Shown here piece by piece: positions 55,604-64,000 of a stretch of DNA of 64,000 bases. Source of the stretch: Arthrobacter dokdonellae (GTDB lineage: Bacteria; Actinomycetota; Actinomycetes; Actinomycetales; Micrococcaceae). Numbering within the stretch: position 1 is the stretch's first letter; the number at the start of each line of letters is the position of its first letter. The position numbers and the translations under genes are program-made. The stretch is from NCBI RefSeq assembly GCF_003268655.1, contig NZ_CP029642.1, positions 4,295,123 through 4,359,122 on the forward strand. The letters are read 5' to 3'. The notes beneath the pieces were generated by a model. The model saw nothing but the letters and a program-made list of their open reading frames with translations. It had not been told where the DNA came from and searched no databases.

Positions 55604-55786
55604 CCGGTTGGCTGGTGATGTTCCGCTTGGCCACCACCGCCAAGGAGCCCGCATGAGCGTCCCGTTGTTCCCCGCCGATTTCCGGCATGGTCCCGCTGCC
55701 CACCGCGTCTCCGTAAAAACGGCGGCCCGGTCACGCGGACACTCGAACATATACCCGCACCTACGCCTCAAGGTTCAGGAGACATC

Positions 55787-56381
55787 ATGACAGTTTGGAC
55801 TTGCGCCACGTGTGCCATCGAACATCCGGACACAGCGGCACCACCGAAAATTTGTGAAATCTGCGCCGACGAACGGCAGTACATTCCGGCAGGCGGTCAA
55901 CGTTGGACCACCAGGGAGGAGCTTGCGGTCGCCGGGCACCGCATCAGGGTGACGGAGCTCGAACCCCGCCTCCACGCCATGGAAGCCGTCCCAGTGGATC
56001 CGCCGTCCGGACCCGGCCATCCGGTTGTGGGAGGGCCGGGCGGAAATCCTGCCGGGGATGCGCATGATCCAGTGCGGCGGACACTTTGCCGGCAGCAGCG
56101 TGCTGCACTGGCCGGCGGGCGCAGCGGGCCGCGGTGCCCTCCTGACGGGCGACACGATTGGAATCGGCGCCGACAGGAAATCGGTGAATGCGATGCGCAG
56201 CTACGTCAACAACATCCCGCTGCCGCGCAAGGCCATCCAGCGCATCCTGGACACCGTCTCACCGCTCGAATTCGACCGGCTCTACGGTGCCTTCCGTGTC
56301 ATCACCGCCGACGCCCGGCCCATCGTCCGGAGGTCGCTGCTGCGCTACATGGACTGGCTGGAGGGAATCCCGGCCGAATGA
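55787..56381 (+). pseudogene. MBL-fold metallo-hydrolase, internally deleted and frameshifted
   Basis: The first 68 residues read in one frame (MTVWTCATCAIEHPDTAAPP, a Cys-pair zinc ribbon, up to EPRLHAMEAVP at about 55994). The rest continues in another frame: WIRRPDPAIRLWEGRAEILP onward, then RMIQCGGHFAGSSVLHWPAG and a C-terminus ending at 56381. In intact relatives about 70-80 residues lie between these parts, including the HxHxDH metal motif; all of that is missing. The product cannot bind metal normally. AGGAG precedes the ATG. It is downstream of the SoxR-like site. Confidence 0.82.
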
Positions 56382-56426
56382 CCGGCGTGGTACCGACGCT
56401 CGCGCATTTACGGGTGGCAGAAACGA

Positions 56427-56487
56427 GACGCTCCTGCAGTGGGTGCAGGAGCGTCCGCCGTTCTACTGCCACAGCTGCAGGAGCGTC
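56427..56487 (+). repeat. 32-bp-spaced dodecamer repeat, locus 3, with an inverted arm
   Basis: TGCAGGAGCGTC occurs at 56444-56455 and 56476-56487, exactly 32 bp apart. The inverse GACGCTCCTGCA (56427-56438) forms a hairpin with the first copy (loop of 5 nt). It lies between the MBL pseudogene and the metB-like gene. Confidence 0.85.
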
Positions 56488-56503
56488 TAATGAGCGCAGA
56501 GGG

Positions 56504-57676
56504 TCAGAGCGAGCTGATGGCCTGGTCCAGGTCCGCGATCAGGTCCGCGACGTCCTCGATGCCCACGGACAGGCGGATCAGGTTCTCCGGGACCGCAAGC
56601 TCGGTGCCCTTGACGGAGGCGTGGGTCATCTCCGACGGGTAGTTCATGAGCGATTCGATGCCGCCCAGGGACTCCGCCAGCGTGAACACGTGCGTGGACT
56701 CGGCCACCTTTCGCGCCGCCGCCTCGCCGCCCTTGAACTGCACGGAGATCATGCCGCCGAAGCCGCGCATCTGGCGGGCGGCGAGCTCGTGCCCGGGGTG
56801 GTCGGGCAGGCCCGGGTACAGCACGGTTTCCACCTCGGGGCGGGTCAGCAGCCATTCGGCGATTTCCTGCGCGTTGGAGGAGTGGCGGTCCATGCGCACG
56901 CCCAGCGTCTTCAGGCCGCGGGTGGTCAGCCATGCCTCCATCGGTGCCGAAACGGCGCCCACCGCGAACTGCACGAAGCCGATCTTCTCGGCGGCCTCCG
57001 CGTCGGAGAGGATGATGGCGCCGCCCGACGCGTCGGAGTGGCCGCCGATGTACTTGGTGGTGGAGTGGACCACCACGTCAGCGCCCAGGGCGAGCGGGTT
57101 CTGCAGGTAGGGGGACGCAAAGGTGTTGTCGACCACCAGGAGGGCCCCGGCGTCGTGGGCCACCTGGGCGAGCGCGGCGATGTCGGTGATCTTCATCATC
57201 GGGTTCGACGGCGTCTCCACCCAGACCATCTTCGTCTTGCCTTCGGGCCCGCCCGCGGCAACGGAGGAGGCCAGCGCGCCGCCGTCGTTCATGTCCACGG
57301 CGGTGTTGCTGATGCCCCAGACGGACAGGACGCGATTGATGAGCCGGTAGGTGCCGCCGTAGACGTCGTTGCCCATGACGATGTGGTCGCCGGGGGCCAG
57401 GAGCGCGCGGATCAGGGCGTCTTCGGCGGCCAGGCCGGAGGCGAAGCTGAACGCGAACTCGCCGCCTTCCAGCGCGGCGAGCTGGGCCTGCAGCGCGTCG
57501 CGCGTGGGGTTGGTGCCGCGGCCGTATTCATAGCCGTTGCGCAGCTTGCCTATCCCGTCCTGGGCAAAGGTGGTGGTTTGGTACAGCGGCGGGATGACGG
57601 AGCCCGTGGTGGGGTCGGGGGTCTGCCCGGAGTGGACGGCGCGCGTGTTGAAGCCTGCGGTGGTGTGGTCAGTCAT
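56504..57676 (-). CDS. metB: Cystathionine gamma-synthase/lyase
   Basis: 390 residues of the Cys/Met PLP family. N-terminal TRAVHSGQTPDPTTGSVIPP is followed by YEYGRGTNPTRDALQAQLAA, SASGLAAEDA-type sequence (FASGLAAEDALIRALLAPGD), Asp and Thr of VVDNTFASPYLQNPL, and the Schiff-base Lys in HSTTKYIGGHSD. The sequence does not separate gamma-synthase (forward) from gamma-lyase (reverse transsulfuration). It is 16 nt downstream of cbs, so reverse transsulfuration (lyase role) is favoured. GGAGG lies 4 nt before the ATG. Confidence 0.92.
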   Translation of the reverse strand: MTDHTTAGFNTRAVHSGQTPDPTTGSVIPPLYQTTTFAQDGIGKLRNGYEYGRGTNPTRDALQAQLAALEGGEFAFSFASGLAAEDALIRALLAPGDHIVMGNDVYGGTYRLINRVLSVWGISNTAVDMNDGGALASSVAAGGPEGKTKMVWVETPSNPMMKITDIAALAQVAHDAGALLVVDNTFASPYLQNPLALGADVVVHSTTKYIGGHSDASGGAIILSDAEAAEKIGFVQFAVGAVSAPMEAWLTTRGLKTLGVRMDRHSSNAQEIAEWLLTRPEVETVLYPGLPDHPGHELAARQMRGFGGMISVQFKGGEAAARKVAESTHVFTLAESLGGIESLMNYPSEMTHASVKGTELAVPENLIRLSVGIEDVADLIADLDQAISSL

Positions 57677-57692
57677 GATGCCTCCTGGCAAG

Positions 57693-59078
57693 TCAGTCGT
57701 TGAGGTAGTTCAGCAGGTCGTGGCGGGTCAGCACGCCTACGGGCGCCCCGACGAACGTGACCATGAGCGCGTCCACGTCCTGCAGCTTGGCGCGCGCGGC
57801 TGAGATGGGTTCCAGCGAACCGATGATGGGCAGCTGCGGCTGCATGTGGTCGGTGATCTTGTCCGTCAGCTTCGCCTCGTGGCGGAACAGCTTGCCGGTC
57901 AGCGTGCGTTCATCCACGGCGCCGATGACCTCGCCCATCACGACGGGAGGCTCGGCGGAGAGCACGGGAATCTGGGACACGCCGTATTCGGCCATGAGGT
58001 TGATGACGTCGCGGACGGTCTCGTTCGGGTGGATGTGGACCAGGTCGGGCAGCTGCCCGGTCTTGGACTTCAGCACGTCCCCGATGGCGGGCTCGTCGGT
58101 GGCCTTCAGGAAGCCGTACGACTGCATCCACTTGTCGTCGAAGATCTTGGCCAGGTAGCCGCGCCCGCTGTCCGGCAGGAGCACGACGACGACTGCCTCC
58201 GGTCCCAGCCCCTTGGCGGCTTCGAGGGCGGCCACCACGGCCATGCCGGAGGACCCGCCCACCAGCAGGCCTTCTTCCCGGGCCAGGCGGCGGGTCATGG
58301 CGAAGGAGTCGTTGTCAGTGACGGCGATGATCTCGTGCGGGACCTTGGGATCGTACGAGGCGGGCCACATGTCCTCGCCCACACCCTCCACCAGGTACGG
58401 CCGGCCTGTGCCGCCGGAGTACACGGAGCCTTCCGGGTCGGCGCCGATGATCCGGACTTCGCCGCCGTCGGCTTCCGGGCGGTCCTTGGAGGCTTCGCGC
58501 AGGTACCTGCCAGTGCCGGTGATGGTGCCGCCGGTGCCCACCCCGGCGACAAAGTGGGTGACCTTGCCTTCAGTGTCGCGCCAGATTTCGGGCCCGGTGG
58601 TCTCGTAGTGGCTCAGCGGGCCGTTTTGGTTGGAGAACTGGTCGGGCTTGTAGGCGCCGGGAATCTCCTTGACCAGGCGGTCGGAGACGCCGTAGTAGGA
58701 CTGCGGGCTGTCGGCGTCGACCGCCGTCGGGGTCACCACAACTTCGGCCCCGTAGGCCCCCAGGACGGCACGCTTGTCCTCGCCCACCTTGTCCGGCACC
58801 ACGAACACGCAGTTGTAGCCGCGCTGCTGCGCCACCATGGCCATGGCCACGCCGGTGTTGCCGCTGGTCGGTTCCACCACGGTGCCGCCGGGACGGATCC
58901 TGCCTTCCTTGGCAGCCTCGTCCAGCATCTTGACGGCAATGCGGTCCTTGGCGGAGCCACCCGGGTTCATGTATTCAAGCTTCACCAGGACGGTGGCCTG
59001 GAGCCCAAAGGTCACCTTGTTCAGCTTGACCAACGGGGTGTTGCCAATAAGGTCAAGGACGGAGTTTGCATACTTCAT
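57693..59078 (-). CDS. cbs: Cystathionine beta-synthase
   Basis: 461 residues. PLP-dependent core: IGNTPLVKL, Lys in MNPGGSAKDRIAVKML, substrate loop PTSGNTGVAMAMVAQQRG, and the GTGGTITGTGRYL phosphate loop. A C-terminal CBS-domain pair (about 335-461) is the regulatory region that binds S-adenosylmethionine in the human enzyme; there is no heme N-terminus. Condenses serine and homocysteine. The start at 59078 (MKYANSVLD) follows TACTTT by 6 nt, so it is leaderless. It forms an operon with the PLP enzyme downstream. Confidence 0.95.
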   Translation of the reverse strand: MKYANSVLDLIGNTPLVKLNKVTFGLQATVLVKLEYMNPGGSAKDRIAVKMLDEAAKEGRIRPGGTVVEPTSGNTGVAMAMVAQQRGYNCVFVVPDKVGEDKRAVLGAYGAEVVVTPTAVDADSPQSYYGVSDRLVKEIPGAYKPDQFSNQNGPLSHYETTGPEIWRDTEGKVTHFVAGVGTGGTITGTGRYLREASKDRPEADGGEVRIIGADPEGSVYSGGTGRPYLVEGVGEDMWPASYDPKVPHEIIAVTDNDSFAMTRRLAREEGLLVGGSSGMAVVAALEAAKGLGPEAVVVVLLPDSGRGYLAKIFDDKWMQSYGFLKATDEPAIGDVLKSKTGQLPDLVHIHPNETVRDVINLMAEYGVSQIPVLSAEPPVVMGEVIGAVDERTLTGKLFRHEAKLTDKITDHMQPQLPIIGSLEPISAARAKLQDVDALMVTFVGAPVGVLTRHDLLNYLND

Positions 59079-59084
59079 AAGTCC

Positions 59085-59090
59085 AAAGTA
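59085..59090 (-). promoter_or_regulatory. Leaderless-type -10 box of cbs
   Basis: On the minus strand TACTTT is followed by 6 nt and the ATG at 59078. Confidence 0.55.
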
Positions 59091-59134
59091 TCCCCGCCGT
59101 GTCAGTCCGGCCAAAGGAGGTTACCGTTTGGGGC

Positions 59135-59728
59135 ATGTGCGGCCCTAGGATCGGAAGAGTGCTCACCGCTGTGGATGCCCTCCCGGACCGGCCCAGGCGC
59201 GTCCTGGTGGCAGGCGTCAGCGGCGCCGGCAAGACCACCCTGGCCAGGCGCATAGGGGTGGTACTGGGCGTGCCCCACACTGAAATCGACGCACTGTTCC
59301 ACGGACCGGGCTGGCAGCCGCGCGCGGACTTCATGGCCGACGTCGAACACCTCGCCAGTGCGGCGGCCTGGGCTACGGAGTGGCAGTACAGTGCGGCCCG
59401 GCCGTTGCTGGCGGAACGGGCGGAGCTGCTCGTCTGGCTTGACTTCCCGGTGCAGGTCTCCATGTCCAGGCTCGTCCGGCGCACGGTGCGGCGCCGGCTT
59501 CGCCAGGAGGAGCTGTGGAACGGCAACATCGAACCGGCGTTCTGGAGTTTCTTTACCGATCCCGACCACATTGTCCGGTGGGGCTGGCGTACCCGGCACA
59601 AGCTCAGGTCAGTGGTGCCTGGCCTGGAACGGGAGTTTCCCGGGCTGTGCGTGGTGCGGCTGGCCTCGCCCCGGGACGTGGAAACCTGGGTGGATAATCT
59701 TCAGCATTCCGTCGCCTCCGGCTGGTAA
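59135..59728 (+). CDS. P-loop nucleotide kinase-like protein
   Basis: 197 residues from ATG 59135. Walker A VLVAGVSGAGKTTLARRIGV lies near residue 20. The rest (PHTEIDALFHGPGWQPRADF, WLDFPVQVSMSRLVRRTVRR, REE-like RQEELWNGNIEPAFW) fits the adenylate-kinase-like family often labelled as topology modulation or FlaR-like proteins. These are small kinases with no settled substrate. AAAGGAGG lies 14 nt before the ATG, somewhat far. Confidence 0.8.
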   Translation: MCGPRIGRVLTAVDALPDRPRRVLVAGVSGAGKTTLARRIGVVLGVPHTEIDALFHGPGWQPRADFMADVEHLASAAAWATEWQYSAARPLLAERAELLVWLDFPVQVSMSRLVRRTVRRRLRQEELWNGNIEPAFWSFFTDPDHIVRWGWRTRHKLRSVVPGLEREFPGLCVVRLASPRDVETWVDNLQHSVASGW

Positions 59729-59731
59729 TCT
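59726..59731 (+). promoter_or_regulatory. Leaderless-type -10 box
   Basis: TAATCT is followed by 6 nt and the ATG at 59738; it overlaps the stop of the upstream gene. Confidence 0.55.
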
Positions 59732-59737
59732 CGGGCC

Positions 59738-60238
59738 ATGACCCCGGAGGAACTTGCCACGCTCACCCTGCTGCGGCGTGCGCGGGACATGATCGACAAG
59801 GACTATGCGCTGCCGCTCGATGTGCCAACCATCGCCCGGAAGGCCTTCATGTCCCCCGCCCATTTTTCCCGCAAGTTCCGTGCCGCGTACGGGGAGACGC
59901 CCTACAATTACCTGATGACCCGGCGCATTGAACGGGCAGCCATGCTGCTTCGGTCCGGCATCTCCGTGACCGACGCCTGCATGGCGGTGGGCGCCACCTC
60001 GCTGGGGTCCTTCAGTTCCCGGTTCAGCGAGATCATGGGAGAAACCCCGCGTGCCTACCGGGCGAGGGAGCACAGCGCAGTCGAGGCCATGCCATCCTGC
60101 CTTGCCCGGTTTGCCACCCGCCCCCTGCGCAGCGCGGCGCCCCCTGCGGAGGGTTCGGATCCGCTCCCGGCCCCAGCGGCCGCGGCCCCGGGCAAGGCGA
60201 GCAGGATCGAAGAAGCGGCGCAACGGGCCGCCGGATAG
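59738..60238 (+). CDS. AraC-family regulator
   Basis: 166 residues, an N-terminal AraC DNA-binding domain of two helix-turn-helices (DVPTIARKAFMSPAHFSRKF; VTDACMAVGATSLGSFSSRF, ending GETPRAYR) followed by an Ala/Pro-rich tail of about 60 residues. There is no ligand domain, so it may be controlled by dosage or by its neighbour. It is 10 nt upstream of a VOC protein, a frequent pairing in which the VOC member acts in detoxification. Confidence 0.88.
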   Translation: MTPEELATLTLLRRARDMIDKDYALPLDVPTIARKAFMSPAHFSRKFRAAYGETPYNYLMTRRIERAAMLLRSGISVTDACMAVGATSLGSFSSRFSEIMGETPRAYRAREHSAVEAMPSCLARFATRPLRSAAPPAEGSDPLPAPAAAAPGKASRIEEAAQRAAG

Positions 60239-60248
60239 CGTGGTTGCC

Positions 60249-60650
60249 ATGACCATTTCACTTCAATACACCAATGTCACCGTCAACAACACCGACGAGG
60301 CCGTGGCCTTCTACCGTGACGCGCTGGGGCTGTCCGTCCTGAACGACGTGGCCTCCGGCGGCTTCCGCTGGGTCACGCTCGGCAGCGACGCGCAGCCCGG
60401 CCTGGGCATCGTGATCTCGGAGCCGCACGCCGGCCGCTCCCAGGCCGACGGCGACGCCCTTCAGGAACTGCTGACCAAGGGCGTGCTGCCCATGCTTGTG
60501 TTCCAGACCGACGACCTCGACGGCACGTTCGAGCAGGCCCGGGCGTTCGGCGCTGAGGTGCTGCAGGAACCGATCGAGCAGCCGTGGGGCCCGCGCGACT
60601 GCGCCTTCCGCGACCCCTCCGGCAACACGGTCCGCATCTCGCAGGCCTGA
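60249..60650 (+). CDS. VOC-family (glyoxalase/bleomycin resistance-like) protein
   Basis: 133 residues with two beta-alpha-beta-beta-beta modules: LQYTNVTVNNTDEAVAFYRD at the start and FRDPSGNTVRI near the end, containing the family metal/substrate residues. Too little is visible to choose glyoxalase, fosfomycin thiol transferase or dioxygenase. The start follows TAGCGT by 7 nt. Confidence 0.9.
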   Translation: MTISLQYTNVTVNNTDEAVAFYRDALGLSVLNDVASGGFRWVTLGSDAQPGLGIVISEPHAGRSQADGDALQELLTKGVLPMLVFQTDDLDGTFEQARAFGAEVLQEPIEQPWGPRDCAFRDPSGNTVRISQA

Positions 60651-60663
60651 CCTCCTAGGAAAT

Positions 60664-60722
60664 GCGCCCGTCCCCCAGTAATGCGCCCTGTCTACGGGGC
60701 GCATTACTGGGGGCCGGGCGCG
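60664..60722. repeat. Palindromic element, copy 1
   Basis: CCCCCAGTAATGCGCCC (60672-60688) pairs perfectly with 60697-60713 across TGTCTACG. Outer CGCCCG/CGGGCG pairs extend the arms beyond a T-C mismatch. It is the same design as the element at 61860. Confidence 0.9.
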
Positions 60723-60830
60723 CAAACTGTCCGCACGCATCGACAAACCGATGTTTCCCCTTCCGAAGGGTTATCCACAGTCCCGCCGAGCCCACTTACA
60801 TGGGCCCCGGGCTCTGGAACGCTTGGAGGC

Positions 60831-61844
60831 ATGAGCACGCCACGGTTGATTCTCCCCTCCGATGTGGAGCTTGCCGGCCAGGACTCACGACTCCTCGCCA
60901 GGCTGTGCAACATCGGGCGTTATGTTCGTGTCCGGCGCGGCGTCTATGCGGAGGCTTCTGACTGGCATCCACTCGATGAGCCCTCGCAGTATGGGCTGCG
61001 TGCAATTGCGTTCCAGCTGGCCACCAAGCACCAGCCGGTCTTCTGCCGGAACACGGCCGCGCTGCTGTGGGGCTTGTGGACCATCGGCACTCCGCAAAAG
61101 CTGCACGTCCTGACGGAGGAGAGGGGCGGCGGCCGCAGCCGTGGTGACGTCGTCCGGCATTTTGGGCATATCGACGCTGGGGTGGTGCGTTGCGGCCCAC
61201 TCCTCCTGACGGACAAGCTCACCACAACCATGGAATTGATCACCCGGCTGACATTTGAACGGGCGTGGCCGTGTGTGATTCCAGCCTGCACAAGGCCAAG
61301 TATCCCCGGCCGGTCAACGTCTTCACTCCCATGGGTTTCCCCGAGTCCAACCACGAGCCCGTGTGGCGCGTCGATGAACCGCAGGGTGCACCCCTGTCCA
61401 AGCCGGAGCTGCTTCACGCGGCCGAGTTCCTTCCGTCAAAGTCGGCCCGGAACAGGGCTGTGGCCGTCATTGAGTTCGCGTCAGGACTGTCCGGTTCTGC
61501 CGGCGAATCCCTCAGCAGGGTCCGAATGGGGCAGTTGGGTTTTGCCGCCCCGGAACTGCAACACCGCTTTATTCTCCGCGATGGCAGCAACGCATTCGTT
61601 GACTTTTGGTTCGAGGTGCAGCGCGGAGGCTGGCGAGTTCGACGGCCGCGGCAAGTACCTGCGCAAGGACTGGGCGGGCGGCCGGTCCCTGCAGGACCGG
61701 ATCATGGCTGAGAAGAACCGTGAGGACCAGATCCGCGCCAGAATGTGGGCGTCTTTCGATGGACATGGCAGGAGATGATGGACCTTCGGGGCTTTGAACA
61801 GCTGCCTCCAGGCCGGGATCCCTCAAAGGATCCGGCAAAGATAG
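60831..61844 (+). pseudogene. AbiEi-like (type IV antitoxin) gene with four frame breaks
   Basis: N-terminal part MSTPRLILPSDVELAGQDSR through RLTFERA fits the AbiEi antitoxin_4 winged-helix fold. Frame changes near 61263 (-1), 61625 (+1), 61750 (-1) and 61805 are then needed to read VCDSSLHKAKYPRPVNVF, ELQHRFILRDGSNAFVDFWF, GEFDGRGKYLRKDWAGGRSL, WTWQEMMDLRGFE and the end QAGIPQRIRQR. Each segment is family-like and shows no other decay, so sequencing error is possible. It is flanked on both sides by the same palindrome. No toxin gene (AbiEii) is present. Confidence 0.75.
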
Positions 61845-61859
61845 TGACCGGCAAGAAAT

Positions 61860-61917
61860 GCGCCCGTTCCCCATTAATGCGCCCTGTGGAAGGGGCGCAT
61901 TAATGGGGAACGGGCGC
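61860..61917. repeat. Palindromic element, copy 2
   Basis: A 25-bp perfect inverted repeat (61860-61884 with 61893-61917), loop TGTGGAAG. Central ATTAATGCGCCC matches copy 1 (AGTAATGCGCCC) closely, and the outer arms are CGCCCG/CGGGCG in both. Confidence 0.92.
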
Positions 61918-61946
61918 GGGCCTCGACGGACCGGACCCCGAACCGG

Positions 61947-64000
61947 CTAGATCAGCCCGTCCGAGAGTGGTTCGGCGTGCCAAAGCGGTGCGCCGTGATG
62001 CTGACGGCCTGCTCGTGCAGGAACGGCAGCATCTCAACGCGTCCGGCCTCGGTGACCTCATGGTGGTAGATCGCCAGGTCGGGACGGCCGCCGGTGGCTC
62101 ATACACGGCCGAGGCGTCCCCGCCGATGAGGCGGATGCGGCCGGCACCGAAGCGCCGCGCGGTGGCGAGCCAGTCGGCGTCGTTCTCCACGGTGACGCGG
62201 ATGCGCAGGCTCACCAGCAGCGCTGCCACGGCGTTGGGAAGTTCGACGGCGGAGGAGACTTCCGGGGTGGCCCGGCGAGGATGCCTGCCGCCAGCACGCG
62301 CAGCAGCTTGGCCACCGGCTCGCCCTCGGCGAGGCGGACCAGCGGTTTCAGCGGCACGTACCGGAACACGTTGCGCTCGGCGGACAGGCCGGACACATCC
62401 TTGGCGGTGCCGAACTCGGCGGCCCACGCCGCCGCGTCGCTGTGCAGCGAACGGGTCAGAAAGGCCCGCTCGTCGTCCGTCAGGGAAGACGCGGCCGTGA
62501 CCATCTTGCGCGCGGCGTCGCCCAGCGGAGTGGTGGCCGTGGACGGCGCGGGAAGCCAGTTGCCCAGACCCACCAGATAGTTGGGACCGCCCGCCTTGGT
62601 GCCGGCGCCGACGGCCGACTTCTTCCAGCCGCCGAACGGCTGGCGTTGGACAATGGCGCCGGTGATGCCGCGGTTGACGTACAGGTTGCCGGCCTGGACC
62701 GTGTCGAGCCATAGCCCGATTTCTGCTGAATCAAGCGAGTGCAGGCCGCTGGTCAGCCCGTAGTCGATCCTGTTGACCATGGTGATGGCGTCCTCCAGCG
62801 TTTCCGCCGCCATGACGCCCAGGACGGGGCCAAAGTACTCGGTGAGGTGGAATTCCGATCCGTCCGCGACGCCCGTGCGCACGCCCGGGGACCACAGCCG
62901 GCCGGTGGAATCGAGCTGCCTGGGCTCGATGGCCCAGGACTCCCCGGCTTCCAGTGTCGTCAGCGCCCTGCGGAGCTTGCCGGCGGCCGGTTCGATGATC
63001 GGGCCCATCTGGCTCGTGGCGGTTTCCGGGTACCCAACGAACATGCTGCGGGCCGCGTCGAGGAGCTGGTTGTGGAAGCGTGGGGACCGGGCCACGGAGC
63101 CGACCATGATGACCAGGGAAGCGGCGGAGCACTTCTGCCCGGCGTGCCCGAACGCGGACTGCACCACGTCCTTGGCGGCCAAGTCCAGGTCGGCGCTGGG
63201 CGTGACGATGATGGCGTTCTTGCCGGATGTCTCGGCCAGCAGCGGCAGATCGGTGCGGAAGCTGCGGAACAGCTCGGCCGTTTCGTAGCCGCCGGTCAGG
63301 ATGACGCGGTCCACCTTCGGGTGGGAGATGAGCGCCTGGCCGAGCTCACGCTCCTCCAGCTGCACCAGCGCCAGCACGTCGCGCGGGACGCCGGCGTCCC
63401 ACAGCGCCTGGACCATGATGGAGCCGCTGCGCCGCGCCTGGGTGGCCGGCTTGATGACGACGGCGGATCCCGCGGCGAGGGCGGCGAGCGTGGAGCCCGC
63501 GGGGATGGCGACGGGGAAGTTCCACGGCGGCGTGACCACGGTGAGCTTCGCCGGGACGTAGGTGGCGCCGTCGACGGCGTCCAGGTCCTTGGCGCGCTCG
63601 GCGTAGAAGTGCGCAAAGTCGACGGCTTCGCTGACTTCGGGGTCGCCCTGGTCCAGGGTCTTGCCGGTCTCCGAGGCCATGACCTCCATGAGCTCGGCGC
63701 GGCGGGATTCCAGGACCTCGCCGGCGCGGTGCAGCACGGCGGCGCGCTCGGCGCCGGTCATGGCGCCCCAGGCCTTCCCGGCGTCCAATGCCGCCTCCAC
63801 AATGCCGTTCAGCCGTGCAAGGTCCGCCACGCGGCTGGCGGCAACGATGTCGTTGCCCAGCTCGGAGCCCGGGATGCGCGCCAGGATCTGCTTGCCCCAG
63901 GCGCGGTTGGCCGGCAGGGCGGGATCGGTGTCAGGGGTGTTGGCGAACGAGTCCGTGGCGGCGGGAGCGGCCGGGGCGGTGCGGTCCTGCGTGCGGTTCG
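61947..64000 (-). CDS. putA: PutA C-terminal part: glutamate semialdehyde dehydrogenase, partial and frameshifted
   Basis: The right edge cuts the gene; only the aldehyde dehydrogenase part is seen. Motifs: VTPPWNFPVAIPAGSTLAAL, VILTGGYETAELF, LLAETSGKNAIIVTPSADLD (catalytic Glu) and SAFGHAGQKCSAASLVIM (catalytic Cys). The uninterrupted frame stops at 62211, but three 1-base losses near 62262, 62097 and 61967 restore VSSAVELPNAVAALLVSLRI, then PDLAIYHHEVTEAGRVEMLP and SDGLI at a stop at 61947. These match the end of the fused PutA. The P5C product step gives glutamate; the proline dehydrogenase half would lie to the right. Confidence 0.85.

Noticed and set aside
55787..57703. A single 638-codon protein from the MBL start through the metB-like gene
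   Set aside because: After about residue 70 the frame leaves the MBL protein and runs antisense to the PLP enzyme; the family-like residues continue in another frame.

Overview
ORGANISM. High-GC actinobacterial chromosome, most like Arthrobacter or a close relative in the Micrococcaceae. The markers are mycothiol synthase (mshD) beside a GlnR-type orphan regulator, an actinobacterial NusG with a long acidic N-terminus, MutT1 (Nudix plus histidine phosphatase) behind polyphosphate kinase, an Rpf/LysM secreted enzyme, and many leaderless transcripts (a TANNNT box about 6 nt before ATG/GTG). No prophage, transposase, CRISPR array or plasmid function was found. The window is mostly core chromosome dotted with short repeat elements.

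LAYOUT. 1-5.2 kb (minus): tRNA-Trp, secE, nusG, rplK, rplA, a double-GNAT gene, then a structured L10 leader with attenuator and rplJ (rplL would lie off the left edge). 5.3-10.7 kb: aspartate aminotransferase; a NarL-type regulator and PspC-fused kinase, divergent from a second PspC protein. 10.7-18 kb: a 1027-residue FAD/Fe-S oxidoreductase, pfkA, an acetyltransferase, and a PadR regulator with its MFS exporter. 18-29.5 kb: ygfZ, a nitrobindin-like gene, a 37-residue membrane protein, glnR, mshD, ppk, mutT1, thyA, folA, and an asd of the E. coli type. 29.6-44.7 kb: YcaQ-type winged-helix protein, fatty acid desaturase, a hadA-hadB-MFS-murB operon, a TetR/MFS pair with a doubled operator, a CitE-like lyase with a DUF2797 gene, a Na+/H+ antiporter, a membrane glycosyltransferase and an NAD(P)-binding protein. 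44.9-55.1 kb: tRNA-Met, tRNA-Thr, a DEAD-box helicase, a MOSC protein, kdpE-kdpD without kdpFABC, an SDR, an amidohydrolase and an Rpf/LysM gene. 55.8-64 kb: a broken MBL-fold gene, cystathionine synthase/lyase plus CBS, AraC and VOC genes, a frameshifted AbiEi-like gene between two copies of one palindrome, and the frameshifted end of putA, cut by the right edge.

HOW THE GENES WORK TOGETHER. The left end is the transcription/translation and Sec core. thyA-folA form a folate/dTMP unit. cbs with the PLP enzyme form a sulfur amino acid unit. ppk-mutT1 links polyphosphate and nucleotide sanitation. glnR and mshD keep the neighbourhood known from other actinobacteria.

MOST UNUSUAL CONTENT. The intergenic DNA carries several repeat families: inverted 31-nt arrays near 19.3-19.7 kb; a twelve-mer repeated at exactly 32 bp spacing at three separate loci (32.2, 38.5 and 56.4 kb); tandem 60-bp and 110-bp units that share a core; and several perfect palindromes, one family bracketing the AbiEi-like gene. 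Seven single-base frame breaks cluster in 61.26-62.27 kb.
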